From positions 1 to 64,000 of the forward strand of contig JAOMTQ010000001.1 in the NCBI GenBank assembly GCA_028355955.1: a stretch of 64,000 bases of DNA. Direction: 5' to 3'. Source of the stretch: Methylophilaceae bacterium. Its GTDB lineage: Bacteria > Pseudomonadota > Gammaproteobacteria > Burkholderiales > Methylophilaceae. The position numbers and the translations under genes were made by a program. The notes beneath the pieces were generated by a model. That model searched no databases, had not been told where the DNA came from, and saw nothing but the letters and a program-made list of their open reading frames with translations. Below are positions 30,661-41,168 of this stretch, one piece after another (positions within the stretch are counted from its first letter, which is position 1; each line of letters begins with the position of its first letter).

Positions 30661-31459
30661 TTAGTAAATTTGTAATTTTATTTGCTAGGGTGCCCTTTTC
30701 CCATTTTGAATTTTTAAAGCTTATAACTTGCAGTGCGCCAACAATAGAATTAGAAACAATAACTTCATCTGCCTTTTCTAATTGAATAGGTGTTAGGGCT
30801 GAATAGTCAATCCTTAGATTAAGTTTTTTAACATTTTCGCTAATAATTTTTTTTGTAACTCCGTGAATACCAAAACTTCTATTACTTGCGGTGTATAAAG
30901 TACTACCATACCTAACAAATAAACTTGATCTCGCACAATCACAAATATTTCCATTGTTATCTATCATTATTGCATCAAAAAAATTGTTACCTAACCCCTT
31001 TCTGGCTAATACATTTTCCAGTCTATTCAGATTTTTAATACCGGGCTGAGAAGATTTTGAAGTCTCAATATTAGATGTTGTTAGCCGAACACCTTTTTTA
31101 TTCATTTCGTATATATTTATATTAAAATCAATTTTTAATAAAATTCTTGTAGGCTTTATTCCGTCATTAAAATCATAACCCGTATGTGATTCTCCACGTG
31201 TTACTATTATTTTTGCAATAAAAATTCCTTTTGATGGAAATAGTTTTTTGATATCTGATAGTAGTATTTTTTGACTTGGTGGTTTTATTTCAATAGCTTT
31301 TAAATCTTGTGACAGTTTTTGATATTGTATTTTCCAAAGTTTAGGTTTACTGCCTTCAACAAGAAAAGTTCTAAAAACTCCATCACCAAAAGCTAGACCG
31401 CGATCAAATGGACTTAAAGAGTTTTTAGAATCACCATTGATTAAAGAATTTTTAGCCAA
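30647..31459 (-). CDS. pabC: Aminodeoxychorismate lyase (class IV aminotransferase fold)
   Basis: DRGLAFGDGVFRTFLVEG; neighbour of mltG and fabF. Confidence 0.85.
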   Translation of the reverse strand: MAKNSLINGDSKNSLSPFDRGLAFGDGVFRTFLVEGSKPKLWKIQYQKLSQDLKAIEIKPPSQKILLSDIKKLFPSKGIFIAKIIVTRGESHTGYDFNDGIKPTRILLKIDFNINIYEMNKKGVRLTTSNIETSKSSQPGIKNLNRLENVLARKGLGNNFFDAIMIDNNGNICDCARSSLFVRYGSTLYTASNRSFGIHGVTKKIISENVKKLNLRIDYSALTPIQLEKADEVIVSNSIVGALQVISFKNSKWEKGTLANKITNLLNEAN

Positions 31460-31471
31460 TTTATTTTCTAT

Positions 31472-32731
31472 TTAACTCTTTTTAAATAAAAGGCTTCCGT
31501 TGGTGCCACCAAATCCAAAGTTATTTTTAAGGGCTGCCTTAATTTCAATTTCTCTGGCTTCATTTGCACAATAATCCAGGTCACACTCAGGATCTTGATT
31601 GAAAATATTGATTGTTGGTGGAGAAATTTGATGATGAATTGCTAATGCAGTAAAAACAGATTCAATTCCACCAGCTCCACCAAGTAAATGCCCGGTCATT
31701 GATTTGGTTGAATTTACGACCAAGTTTTTTGCATGGTCATGAAAAGTTTCTTTAATTGCATTAGTTTCGTTAAGATCTCCTAGTGGTGTAGATGTTCCAT
31801 GAGCATTAATATAACCTATCTCGTTTATATTAATCTCTGCGTGTTTTAATGCTGTGAGCATTGATCTTTTTGGTCCATCCACCGTAGGTGCAGTGATATG
31901 ATGTGCATCAGCACTCATTCCAAAACCAGATAATTCACAATAAATTTTTGCTCCTCTTTTTTTTGCATGTTCCATTTCCTCTAGTACCATTACACCCGCT
32001 CCCTCACCTATTACAAACCCATCCCTATCAACATCCCATGGTCTTGACGCAGTTTTAGGATCGTCATTTCTTGTACTTAAAGCCTTAGCTGAACTAAAAC
32101 CAGCAACTGTAAGTGGAGTAATTGTTGCTTCGGATCCGCCAGCTACCATAACATCAGCATCACCATATTCAATTATACGACTAGCATCTCCTATTGAGTG
32201 TGTTCCTGAGGTGCATGCAGTAACAATTGATATATTTGGTCCCTTAAGACCCAATATAATTGAAAGGTTTCCGGCTACCATATTGATGATTGCCCCTGGA
32301 ACAAAAAAAGGAGAAATTTTTCTTGGGCCACCATTTCTTAATAACTCAACTTGTTTCTCAATTAGATTAACACCACCAATACCAGAGCCTATAGAAGTTC
32401 CTATTCTATCGTCATTTGCATCATTTACTTCAAGGCCTGAATCATTAAAAGCTTCGAGTGCTGCCACTAATCCAAACTGAATGAAGGTATCCATTCTTCT
32501 TGCATCTTTTGGATTTAAATATTCTTTAGGATCGAAGTTTTTGACTTCGCCTGCAATGGTGGACGAAAAAGGTGTGGAGAAACTATTTGTATCAAAGTTA
32601 GTTATATTTGAAATACCCGACTGGCCTTCAACTATATTCTTCCATGATTCTTTTACACCAATACCAACTGGTGTAACTAGACCGACTCCCGTAACTACTA
32701 CTCTTTTTTTATTCATGAATGAACCCAACAA
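31472..32731 (-). CDS. fabF: 3-oxoacyl-ACP synthase II
   Basis: VVVTGVGLVTPVG, TACTSGTHSIGDA active site, NAHGTSTPLGD. Confidence 0.96.
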   Translation of the reverse strand: MLGSFMNKKRVVVTGVGLVTPVGIGVKESWKNIVEGQSGISNITNFDTNSFSTPFSSTIAGEVKNFDPKEYLNPKDARRMDTFIQFGLVAALEAFNDSGLEVNDANDDRIGTSIGSGIGGVNLIEKQVELLRNGGPRKISPFFVPGAIINMVAGNLSIILGLKGPNISIVTACTSGTHSIGDASRIIEYGDADVMVAGGSEATITPLTVAGFSSAKALSTRNDDPKTASRPWDVDRDGFVIGEGAGVMVLEEMEHAKKRGAKIYCELSGFGMSADAHHITAPTVDGPKRSMLTALKHAEININEIGYINAHGTSTPLGDLNETNAIKETFHDHAKNLVVNSTKSMTGHLLGGAGGIESVFTALAIHHQISPPTINIFNQDPECDLDYCANEAREIEIKAALKNNFGFGGTNGSLLFKKS

Positions 32732-32757
32732 ATATTGTATTGGGTTCCAAGGTTATT

Positions 32758-32994
32758 TTACTTAAGGTTAGCGCTAATATAATCTATAGCTTGCTGAACT
32801 GTTGTAATTTTCTCTGCCTTTTCATCAGGAATTTCAGTGTTGAATTCTTCCTCTAAAGCCATAACCAACTCAACTGTATCAAGAGAATCTGCACCTAAAT
32901 CATTGATGAAGGATGACTCGTTTTTTAATTTTCCTTCCTCTGTTCCCAATTGCTCTGAAACTATTTTCTTCACTCTTTGTTCGATATCTGACAT
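32758..32994 (-). CDS. acpP: Acyl carrier protein
   Basis: [27 protein letters not shown]. Confidence 0.98.
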   Translation of the reverse strand: MSDIEQRVKKIVSEQLGTEEGKLKNESSFINDLGADSLDTVELVMALEEEFNTEIPDEKAEKITTVQQAIDYISANLK

Positions 32995-33115
32995 TAAAAT
33001 TACCCCTTTTTTTTAAATAACAAATTAGTGTTGCGACATTTTATCAAATGAATCCCAATTTTCTAAACTTTTTTTAATATAAAAAAAATATATCTAAACT
33101 TTACTGTTTAAAACG

Positions 33116-33859
33116 TTACGCCATTAACATACCGCCATTGATATGAAGCGTCTCTCCAGTTATATAATCAGCATCATCTGATGCTAAAAATAAAACAGCC
33201 TTGGCAATATCTAATGAATTTCCGAGTCTAGATAAAGGAATGTGAGACAAAAGCTTTTCTTTTTGCTCATCTGAAAGAGATTTTGTCATATCCGTATCGA
33301 TAAAACCTGGAGCTACACAATTTACCGTAATTCCTCTATTTCCCACCTCTTGTGCTAAAGACTTTGTAAATCCAGTGATACCTGCTTTAGAAGCGACATA
33401 GTTTGTCTGGCCTGCATTACCCATATGACCCACTACAGATGAAATATTGATAATTTTTCCATACCTGCTTTTCATCATGCTTCTTAGAACAGATTTACTC
33501 AGCTTGTAAATTGAGGTTAAATTAGTACTTAAAACACTATCCCACTCTTCATCTTTCATTCTTACTAGTAAATTATCTTGAGTTATTCCAGCGTTATTGA
33601 CCAAGATTTGAATCTCACCATATTTGTCATTAATTTTTTTAATTAAGTTTGCAATAGAATCGTTACTATTAACATCTAAAACCATCCCCTCCCCCTTTCT
33701 TTCTTGTGAAGATAAAGTTTTTGAAATATTAGAGGCTCCATCATTAGATGTAGCGGTACCTATTACAATAGCACCTTTATCAGATAGCTCAGTAGCTATT
33801 GCCATACCGATCCCTCTGCTAGCCCCAGTAACTAAAACGACTTTATTATGAATATCCAT
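33116..33859 (-). CDS. fabG: 3-oxoacyl-ACP reductase
   Basis: VTGASRGIGMAIA, NNAGITQDNLLVRMKDEEWD, YVASKAG. Confidence 0.97.
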   Translation of the reverse strand: MDIHNKVVLVTGASRGIGMAIATELSDKGAIVIGTATSNDGASNISKTLSSQERKGEGMVLDVNSNDSIANLIKKINDKYGEIQILVNNAGITQDNLLVRMKDEEWDSVLSTNLTSIYKLSKSVLRSMMKSRYGKIINISSVVGHMGNAGQTNYVASKAGITGFTKSLAQEVGNRGITVNCVAPGFIDTDMTKSLSDEQKEKLLSHIPLSRLGNSLDIAKAVLFLASDDADYITGETLHINGGMLMA

Positions 33860-33885
33860 TTTTTTCCTAATCTACTTATGTGAAA

Positions 33886-34812
33886 TTAACTAATCCTTTT
33901 AAAATCTATAATTGAGTCTATTGAATCAATTGAAATATTCTTTGAATCTCTATTAATTCTCTTACCAAGGCTCGTAAGAACTTTACCGGGACCAATTTCT
34001 AAAAATATATTAATTTTTTTCTCGCTCATAAACTCTATAGATTGCGTCCATCTTACAGGATTGAATAACTGATGAAAAAGCCCTTCTTTGATTTTTTCTT
34101 CATTATTGTAAGCAATTGCCTCAAAATTTTGGACTACAGGAAATATTGGTTTTGCAAAATTAATGGTAGTTAAAAACTCTTTAAATTCAATCGCTGCTTC
34201 CTTCATCAAGCTGCAATGTGATGGAACGCTAACAGGAAGAATAATAGCTCTTTTTGCGCCTGCTGCTTTAAATAACTCAAGCGAGGAGTCTACTAATTTT
34301 TTCTCTCCTGCCACCACAACTTGACCAGGAGAGTTGAAATTTACTGCCTCTATAACCCCTTTTTCTTTTAAGTTATTGCAAACATTAATAACTTCATTGT
34401 CTTTTAACCCTAAAATTGCAGCCATTGCACCTTTATCGCTTGGGACAGCATTTTGCATTAACTCAGCTCTTTTTTTAACGATATGAAGTCCACTCTCAAA
34501 TGTAAATACTTTTGCTGCGACCAAGGCAGAGAACTCTCCTAGACTATGTCCTGCTGCAAAAGATGGATGATTAATATTATTCTCCTCAAGTACTCGCCAT
34601 GTTGCAATACCGGCAGCAAGCATTAAAGGTTGCGTATTTATTGTTTGATTAATATCTGTATTTTCAGCATTCACCATATCCCAAAAATTGGTATTTAGAA
34701 TGTCTGATGCTTCATCAAAAGTTTTTTTAACTACGCTACTTGTAGCTAAATTTTGCATCATGCCTATAGATTGTGAACCTTGGCCTGGAAATAAAGCTAT
34801 AAAATCAGTCAT
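33886..34812 (-). CDS. fabD: Malonyl-CoA:ACP transacylase
   Basis: FPGQGSQSIGM, AGHSLGEFSALVAA. Confidence 0.97.
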   Translation of the reverse strand: MTDFIALFPGQGSQSIGMMQNLATSSVVKKTFDEASDILNTNFWDMVNAENTDINQTINTQPLMLAAGIATWRVLEENNINHPSFAAGHSLGEFSALVAAKVFTFESGLHIVKKRAELMQNAVPSDKGAMAAILGLKDNEVINVCNNLKEKGVIEAVNFNSPGQVVVAGEKKLVDSSLELFKAAGAKRAIILPVSVPSHCSLMKEAAIEFKEFLTTINFAKPIFPVVQNFEAIAYNNEEKIKEGLFHQLFNPVRWTQSIEFMSEKKINIFLEIGPGKVLTSLGKRINRDSKNISIDSIDSIIDFKRIS

Positions 34813-34813
34813 G

Positions 34814-35764
34814 CTAAATCCTTATCAGTGCTGAGCCCCAGGTAAAACCTCCCCCAAATGCTTCCATTAAGATTAGATGACCTGGTTTTATTTTTTTTTG
34901 CTTAATCCCAAAATCGAGCGCTAAAGGAATTGAGGCAGCTGAAGTATTACCTTGTTCATCAATAGTAACAATTAATTTATCCATACTCATATTTAATTTT
35001 TTAGCCGTAGCTTCAAGAATGCGAATATTCGCCTGGTGAGGAACAACCCAATCAATATCTTCTTTAGCAAGATTATTTGCATTTAATGTCTCATCAACAA
35101 TCATATCAAGTGTATTTACCGCCATTTTAAAAACTTGATTACCTTTCATATCAATAGTATCTTTTTCCCCCTTCTGTAATTTTCTTGGGACATGAAGAAG
35201 CTCTTCATACTCTCCTTTGGCATGAATATGTGTAGAAAGAATTCCTTCTTCATTTGAGCTTGAAAGAATAATCGCACCTGAACCATCACCCCATAAAATG
35301 GCATTACTTCTATCTGAATAATCAGTAATTCTTGACATAGCATCCGCACCTACAACTAATACATTTTTTGATGACTTCGTCTTGATAAATTTATCAGCCA
35401 CTGAAAGCGCATAAATAAATCCACTACAAACAGCTTGAATATCAAATGCAGCACATTCATCAATGCCTAATTTTTTTTGTAAGATACAGGCTGTACTTGG
35501 AAAAACTTTATCAGGTGTGGTTGTCGCAACAATAATTAAATCAATATCACTAGATAGTAAATTTGCATCACTAATTGCAATTTTAGATGCTTCATATGCT
35601 AGATCACTTGTAAATTGATCTTCATTTACAATGTGTCTTTTTTTGATTCCGGTTCTAGTGGTAATCCATTCATCTGTTGTATCTAATCTTGACTCAAGGT
35701 CAGCATTAGTTAAAACTTTCTCAGGAAGGTAGCTTCCGCATCCTTTTATTTTTGAATAAATCAT
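34814..35764 (-). CDS. fabH: 3-oxoacyl-ACP synthase III
   Basis: DTTDEWITTRTGIKKRHI, FDIQAVCSGFIYAL, VPHQANIRI, GNTSAASIP. Confidence 0.97.
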   Translation of the reverse strand: MIYSKIKGCGSYLPEKVLTNADLESRLDTTDEWITTRTGIKKRHIVNEDQFTSDLAYEASKIAISDANLLSSDIDLIIVATTTPDKVFPSTACILQKKLGIDECAAFDIQAVCSGFIYALSVADKFIKTKSSKNVLVVGADAMSRITDYSDRSNAILWGDGSGAIILSSSNEEGILSTHIHAKGEYEELLHVPRKLQKGEKDTIDMKGNQVFKMAVNTLDMIVDETLNANNLAKEDIDWVVPHQANIRILEATAKKLNMSMDKLIVTIDEQGNTSAASIPLALDFGIKQKKIKPGHLILMEAFGGGFTWGSALIRI

Positions 35765-35773
35765 TAGATTGCT

Positions 35774-36784
35774 TTATATAATTGACTCAACTTTAAGTTG
35801 ATCTTTAATTTTAGATATTACATCATTTTCTGATTCTGAAATCGTTGTTTCTAAAGCATGTATAAAGGCAAACTCATCTGCCCCTCCATGGCTTTTCACC
35901 ACAATTCCATTAAGCCCAAGAAATGATGCCCCATTATACCGACGCGGATCTAGTCTTTTTTTAAATCGCTTCAAAACAGGAAGCGCAATAAAAGCTGAAA
36001 TTTTCGTAAATAAATTACGTTTAAATTCAAGCGTTAAAAAATTGGCCATCATTTGCGCTAGGCCTTCTGTTGTCTTTAATGATATATTTCCGGTAAAGCC
36101 GTCACAAACAACTACGTCAGTAGTGCCTTTAAATATATCATCGCCCTCAACGTTTCCATGAAAATTTAGATGGCTATCTCTAAATAATTCTGCAGATCTC
36201 TTTACTACATCACTACCTTTCATTGACTCACTTCCGTTACTTAATAATCCGATAGATGGATTATTTTTTTTATGTAAAACGTTAGTTAAAATTGACCCCA
36301 TAATGCCAAATTGAAGAAGCTGTTCAGGAGTGCAGTCTGCGTTAGCACCTAAATCTAGCATACATGTTGTGCCATTAGCATTTGGTAATTCACTTGATAT
36401 GGCAGGTCTATCGATACCAGGCAGCATTCTTAGAACAAAACGAGCTGTTGCCATAAGAGCACCTGTATTGCCTGCACTCACACATGCATCAACAACACCC
36501 TCTTTGACTAAATTAATACTTACTCGCATTGATGAATCTTTTTTATTTTTTAAAGCACTTTGAGGAAGCTCATCCATACCAACAACTTGAGTAGAATTAT
36601 GAATTGTGATTCTAGGATGGTTGAGTGATTTTTTCTTCTTTAGAATTTGGGTAATTTCATCGGAATTACCTACTAAGACTATAGATATATTTTCATATTT
36701 TTTTAAAATCTTTAATGACGCAGGAATTGTGACAGATGGTCCAAAGTCACCGCCCATTGCATCAACTGAAATTTTATGTTGCAT
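35774..36784 (-). CDS. plsX: Phosphate acyltransferase PlsX
   Basis: SVDAMGGDFGPSVTIPA, CVSAGNTGALMA, VVCDGFTGN. Confidence 0.97.
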   Translation of the reverse strand: MQHKISVDAMGGDFGPSVTIPASLKILKKYENISIVLVGNSDEITQILKKKKSLNHPRITIHNSTQVVGMDELPQSALKNKKDSSMRVSINLVKEGVVDACVSAGNTGALMATARFVLRMLPGIDRPAISSELPNANGTTCMLDLGANADCTPEQLLQFGIMGSILTNVLHKKNNPSIGLLSNGSESMKGSDVVKRSAELFRDSHLNFHGNVEGDDIFKGTTDVVVCDGFTGNISLKTTEGLAQMMANFLTLEFKRNLFTKISAFIALPVLKRFKKRLDPRRYNGASFLGLNGIVVKSHGGADEFAFIHALETTISESENDVISKIKDQLKVESII

Positions 36785-36805
36785 CAGCTAATTGTAGACT
36801 GATGT

Positions 36806-36985
36806 CTACTCGCCTTTTGTCTCGATTACTTTTTTACCTTTATAAAAACCTGATGCGCTAACATGATGTCTTAGGTGTGTTTCACCTGTTGTTTTTTCAA
36901 TTGCTATTGCAGCATTTGATAAACCATCATGAGATCTTCTCATATTTCTTCTTGATGGTGATTTTTTACTTTTTTGAACAGCCAT
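36806..36985 (-). CDS. rpmF: 50S ribosomal protein L32
   Basis: Not in the ORF track; translates to [59 protein letters not shown]. Confidence 0.95.
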   Translation of the reverse strand: MAVQKSKKSPSRRNMRRSHDGLSNAAIAIEKTTGETHLRHHVSASGFYKGKKVIETKGE

Positions 36986-37307
36986 AAGGTACTCCTAATT
37001 TAAATAAGCTAATTTTCAAAGCTAAAAAAGTTTTAATATCAACAAAACAAAGCTTCTACTCATAATTAAGCCGAGATTTTATCATAAATCCTATTTTTTT
37101 TAAATTATAACTATTTCCATTTTTTTTAGAAAAGTAGCTTTTCAAAAGAGATTCTGTACTCTTAAAATTTATATCAATTTGAAAGTGATTATGCTCAGTT
37201 GGCATAAGATTATTTTCAACATGATATAATTACTGACTGAGAAAATGAAATTCTCGATTGGAATTTTATAAAAATTTATTAAGAATCTACCACCAAAGGA
37301 ATATATT

Positions 37308-38726
37308 TTGATATCAAAAATCCTCATTGCCAACCGTGGTGAAATTGCTGTTCGTATTATTAGAGCTTGTAAAGAAATGGGTATTACAAGTGTTGCAATC
37401 TACTCCAATGCGGATCGACATGCATTGCATGTTAAGAAAGCTGATGAATCTTATTTCATTGGATCTGACCCTTTATCTGGTTATTTAAATGCTCATTGGA
37501 TTGCCAATGTTGCTGTTACCGCTGGTTGTGATGGAGTTCATCCTGGGTATGGTTTTTTATCGGAAAATTCAAATTTTGCTGCTATTTGTAAAAAAAGAGG
37601 TTTACATTTTATTGGTCCAACCTCAGAAGTTATTCAAAAAATGGGTGATAAAATTGAAGCAAGAAAAGCAATGATTAAGGCTGGAGTTCCTGTTATTCCA
37701 GGTAGCGAAGGGAATGTAAAAGATCTTTCTGAAGCTGTAAAGATTTCAAAAAATATTGGATTTCCTGTAATGATTAAAGCAACTAATGGCGGAGGTGGGA
37801 GAGGTATTCGCAGATGTAATAATGAGAAAGAAGTAGAGTCGAATTACGAAAGAGTTATATCGGAAGCAACGAAAGCATTTGGAAGCCCTGAAGTATTTAT
37901 CGAAAAATGTGTATTAAATCCTAAACATATTGAAGTGCAAATTTTAGCAGATCAAGATAATAACGCTATTCACTTATTTGAGCGAGACTGCTCCATACAA
38001 CGAAGAAATCAAAAATTAATTGAGATAGCTCCCTCACCTCAGCTAACTGAAGAGCAAAGAACATATATTGGTAATCTTGCTGTTAAAGCATCTAAGGCTG
38101 TAAATTATCAAAATGCGGGTACCGTTGAATTTCTTCTTGATAGTGAAAATAATTTTTATTTCATGGAGATGAATACACGTTTACAAGTAGAGCATACTAT
38201 TACAGAAAATATAACTGGAGTTGATATTGTTCAAGAGCAAATAAGGATTGCAAGTGGATTAAATCTGAGATACAAACAAGAAGAAATACAGCACAGAGGT
38301 TATTCTATTGAATTTAGAATTAATGCAGAGGACCCAAAACAAGAGTTCGTACCATCTTTTGGTAAGATTACAAGATATTATGCTGCTGGTGGGCCCGGAG
38401 TAAGAACTGATGCATCAATTTATACAGGGTATATAATCCCCCCTTACTACGATTCCATGTGCGCTAAACTTATTATTTGGGCTTTAAATTGGGATGATGC
38501 AGTTACAAGAGGTATTAGAGCTCTTGGCGATATTGGGGTATTTGGTGTAAAAACTACTATTCCTTATTATGTTGAAATTTTAAAAAACGATAAATTTATT
38601 GGAGCTGACTTCAACACTAGTTTTGTTGAATCAAATCCTGAGCTAACCGACTATAATGAGGAGTTGCCCCCTACTGTAATTGCTGCAGCAATTGGGGCGG
38701 CAATCGCTGCTCATGAAGGGATTTAA
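37308..38726 (+). CDS. Biotin carboxylase subunit (two-subunit pyruvate carboxylase A or AccC-like)
   Basis: KILIANRGEIAVRIIRACKEMGI, GGGGRGIR, FMEMNTRLQVEHTITE. Confidence 0.9.
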   Translation: MISKILIANRGEIAVRIIRACKEMGITSVAIYSNADRHALHVKKADESYFIGSDPLSGYLNAHWIANVAVTAGCDGVHPGYGFLSENSNFAAICKKRGLHFIGPTSEVIQKMGDKIEARKAMIKAGVPVIPGSEGNVKDLSEAVKISKNIGFPVMIKATNGGGGRGIRRCNNEKEVESNYERVISEATKAFGSPEVFIEKCVLNPKHIEVQILADQDNNAIHLFERDCSIQRRNQKLIEIAPSPQLTEEQRTYIGNLAVKASKAVNYQNAGTVEFLLDSENNFYFMEMNTRLQVEHTITENITGVDIVQEQIRIASGLNLRYKQEEIQHRGYSIEFRINAEDPKQEFVPSFGKITRYYAAGGPGVRTDASIYTGYIIPPYYDSMCAKLIIWALNWDDAVTRGIRALGDIGVFGVKTTIPYYVEILKNDKFIGADFNTSFVESNPELTDYNEELPPTVIAAAIGAAIAAHEGI

Positions 38727-38732
38727 AAAAAA

Positions 38733-40574
38733 ATGAAAAAAATAGATATTACAGAGCTTGTTTTAAGAGATGGACATCAGTGCCATATAGCAACAAGATT
38801 AAGAACTGATGACATGCTACCTATATGTTCTCAACTGGACGCTTTGGATTTTTGGTCAATTGAGGCATGGGGGGGTGCTACTTTTGATGCGTGCGTTCGA
38901 TATTTAAAAGAAGACCCATGGGAACGATTACAAAAACTAAGAAAAGCACTTCCTAACAGTCGTATCCAAATGTTGCTAAGAGGTCAAAATCTCCTTGGTT
39001 ATCGCCACTATTCAGATGATGTTGTTGATCTTTTTATAAAAAAATCTGTTGAAAATGGCGTAGATGTTTTTAGAATTTTTGATGCTATGAATGATATTAG
39101 AAACATTGAGACATCTATCAAAGCGGTTAAAAAATATAAAAAACATGCTGAGGGAACATTAAGTTATACAACATCGCCAGTTCATAATAATGAATACTTT
39201 TTAGATATGGCAAAAAAATTAGAATCAATGGGTAGTGATACTTTAGCAATAAAAGATATGGCGGGCTTACTTACACCCCAATCTACAAAGGAGCTCGTTT
39301 CATTATTAGCAAAGAATATACGTATTCCGATTCATGTTCATAGTCATGCAACTGCTGGGCTTGCAAGTTTAAACCTTATTGCTGCTGTAGAAGCAGGTGC
39401 TACAATTATTGACACTTGCAATTCAAGCTTTTCTGAGGGTGCCAGCCACCCTACTACAGAATCAATAATTGCGGCCCTTCAAAGTATAGGTTATGAAATC
39501 AATATTGATATTGCTAAAATTGATTCAATAAGCGAATATCTTCGAGAGGTGCGTAAAAAATATTGGCAATTTGAATCAGAATTTACAGGCGTTGATCCGA
39601 GAGTTTTAACAAATCAAGTTCCTGGTGGAATGATTTCTAACTTATCTAATCAGCTTAAAGATCAAGATGCGCTTAATAAAATGGACGATGTTTTAAAAGA
39701 GATACCCGAGGTAAGAAAAGACTTAGGTTATCCTCCACTAGTAACCCCAACATCGCAGATTGTTGGTACCCAAGCAGCTTTAAATGTAATTACTGGTGCA
39801 AGATACAAAACAGTTACTAATGAGGTGAAAAATTACTTTCTCGGACAATATGGAGCCGCACCAGGAAAAGTTAATGAAGAAATAAAGTCTAATGCCATAG
39901 GTGATCAAAAACCAATAACCTGCCGACCTGCTGATAAACTCAAGCCTGAGATTGAGAACCTTAAAGTCAAGGCTGATGACATTATAAAAAATGAAGAAGA
40001 CCTTCTAACGTATGCAATGTTTCCTGATTTAGCTACTTCATTCCTTAAAGAACGAAATGCAGGATCACTTGTACCTGAAGAATTACTAATAAAAAGTGAG
40101 GCTAATGATGCAAGTAATCGATATGCCCCATCTGAATTTAATATTACCCTTCATGGCGAAACTTATCATATTAATTTAACGGGTTCAGGTAATTCAGGGG
40201 ACGCAGAAAGACCATTTTATGTCTCTGTTGATGGCATATCTGAAGAAGTACTTGTTGAAACTCTTGATCAAGTTATTGTGAGTGGCGGTTCAACAAAACC
40301 TGATGATGATGATGAAAAACAAGGGAAAAATCCAAAACATGCACGACCTACTCATGACGGATGCGTAACGACGGCAATGCCTGGAACAATTATTGACATT
40401 AAAGTAAAGGTGGGGGATAGCGTAAATGCTGGTGATAGCGTAATTGTCATAGAGGCAATGAAAATGGAGAATGAGATACAGGCTTCAAAATCTGGAATTG
40501 TTGTTGCGATTCATGTTTCAAATGGTGATAGTGTGACGCCAAATGAAACACTTATCGAAATACAGCCTCAATAA
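38733..40574 (+). CDS. Carboxyltransferase/biotin carrier subunit (pyruvate carboxylase B or OadA-like)
   Basis: ITELVLRDGHQ, IRNIETSIKAVKKYK, C-terminal EAMKMENEIQ biotinyl site. Confidence 0.9.
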   Translation: MKKIDITELVLRDGHQCHIATRLRTDDMLPICSQLDALDFWSIEAWGGATFDACVRYLKEDPWERLQKLRKALPNSRIQMLLRGQNLLGYRHYSDDVVDLFIKKSVENGVDVFRIFDAMNDIRNIETSIKAVKKYKKHAEGTLSYTTSPVHNNEYFLDMAKKLESMGSDTLAIKDMAGLLTPQSTKELVSLLAKNIRIPIHVHSHATAGLASLNLIAAVEAGATIIDTCNSSFSEGASHPTTESIIAALQSIGYEINIDIAKIDSISEYLREVRKKYWQFESEFTGVDPRVLTNQVPGGMISNLSNQLKDQDALNKMDDVLKEIPEVRKDLGYPPLVTPTSQIVGTQAALNVITGARYKTVTNEVKNYFLGQYGAAPGKVNEEIKSNAIGDQKPITCRPADKLKPEIENLKVKADDIIKNEEDLLTYAMFPDLATSFLKERNAGSLVPEELLIKSEANDASNRYAPSEFNITLHGETYHINLTGSGNSGDAERPFYVSVDGISEEVLVETLDQVIVSGGSTKPDDDDEKQGKNPKHARPTHDGCVTTAMPGTIIDIKVKVGDSVNAGDSVIVIEAMKMENEIQASKSGIVVAIHVSNGDSVTPNETLIEIQPQ

Positions 40575-40595
40575 GTAAAATGAAGTTATTTCTAG

Positions 40596-41168
40596 ATGAA
40601 TAAGATAATACTTGCGTCATCATCCATATATCGTCAACAACTCCTTAAAAGGCTCCCAATAAATTTTTCTTCTATTTCACCAAATATTGATGAAGCTAGA
40701 ATAAGTGGTGAAAATTTTGAAGATCTAGCAAGAAGGCTCTCAAATGAAAAAGCAGAAGCTGTTTCAATAAAAAATCCATCTGCTTTTGTAATTGGATCAG
40801 ACCAAACAGCTGAATTCAGCAATAAAGAGGTAAGAAAACCGCTTAGTATTGAAAGGGCCTTTATTCAATTAAATGAACTCAGTGGTCAAACTTTAAATTT
40901 TTTTTCAGGGGTATGCTTAAAAAATGCACAGAAAAATATTTCAGTCGATGAAGTAGTAAAGTTTTCAGTTACTTACAAAAAACTTTCAGAAAAACAAATC
41001 AAAAGATATCTTTCAATGGAAGATCCATCACAATGCGTAGGAAGTATAAAGTCTGAAGGCCTTGGAATTACACTTTTAGAAGAAATCCAATGTAATGATC
41101 CTTCGGCTGTTATAGGACTTCCATTAATCAAACTATCAAAGATGTTTGAGAGATTTGGGGTTATTTGA
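40596..41168 (+). CDS. Maf-family nucleotide pyrophosphatase
   Basis: ILASSSIYRQQLLKRL, FVIGSDQTAEF. Confidence 0.9.
   Translation: MNKIILASSSIYRQQLLKRLPINFSSISPNIDEARISGENFEDLARRLSNEKAEAVSIKNPSAFVIGSDQTAEFSNKEVRKPLSIERAFIQLNELSGQTLNFFSGVCLKNAQKNISVDEVVKFSVTYKKLSEKQIKRYLSMEDPSQCVGSIKSEGLGITLLEEIQCNDPSAVIGLPLIKLSKMFERFGVI

Noticed and set aside
32211-32765. Two plus-strand ORFs antisense to fabF
   Set aside because: Mirror codons of a conserved gene; no SD or family features.
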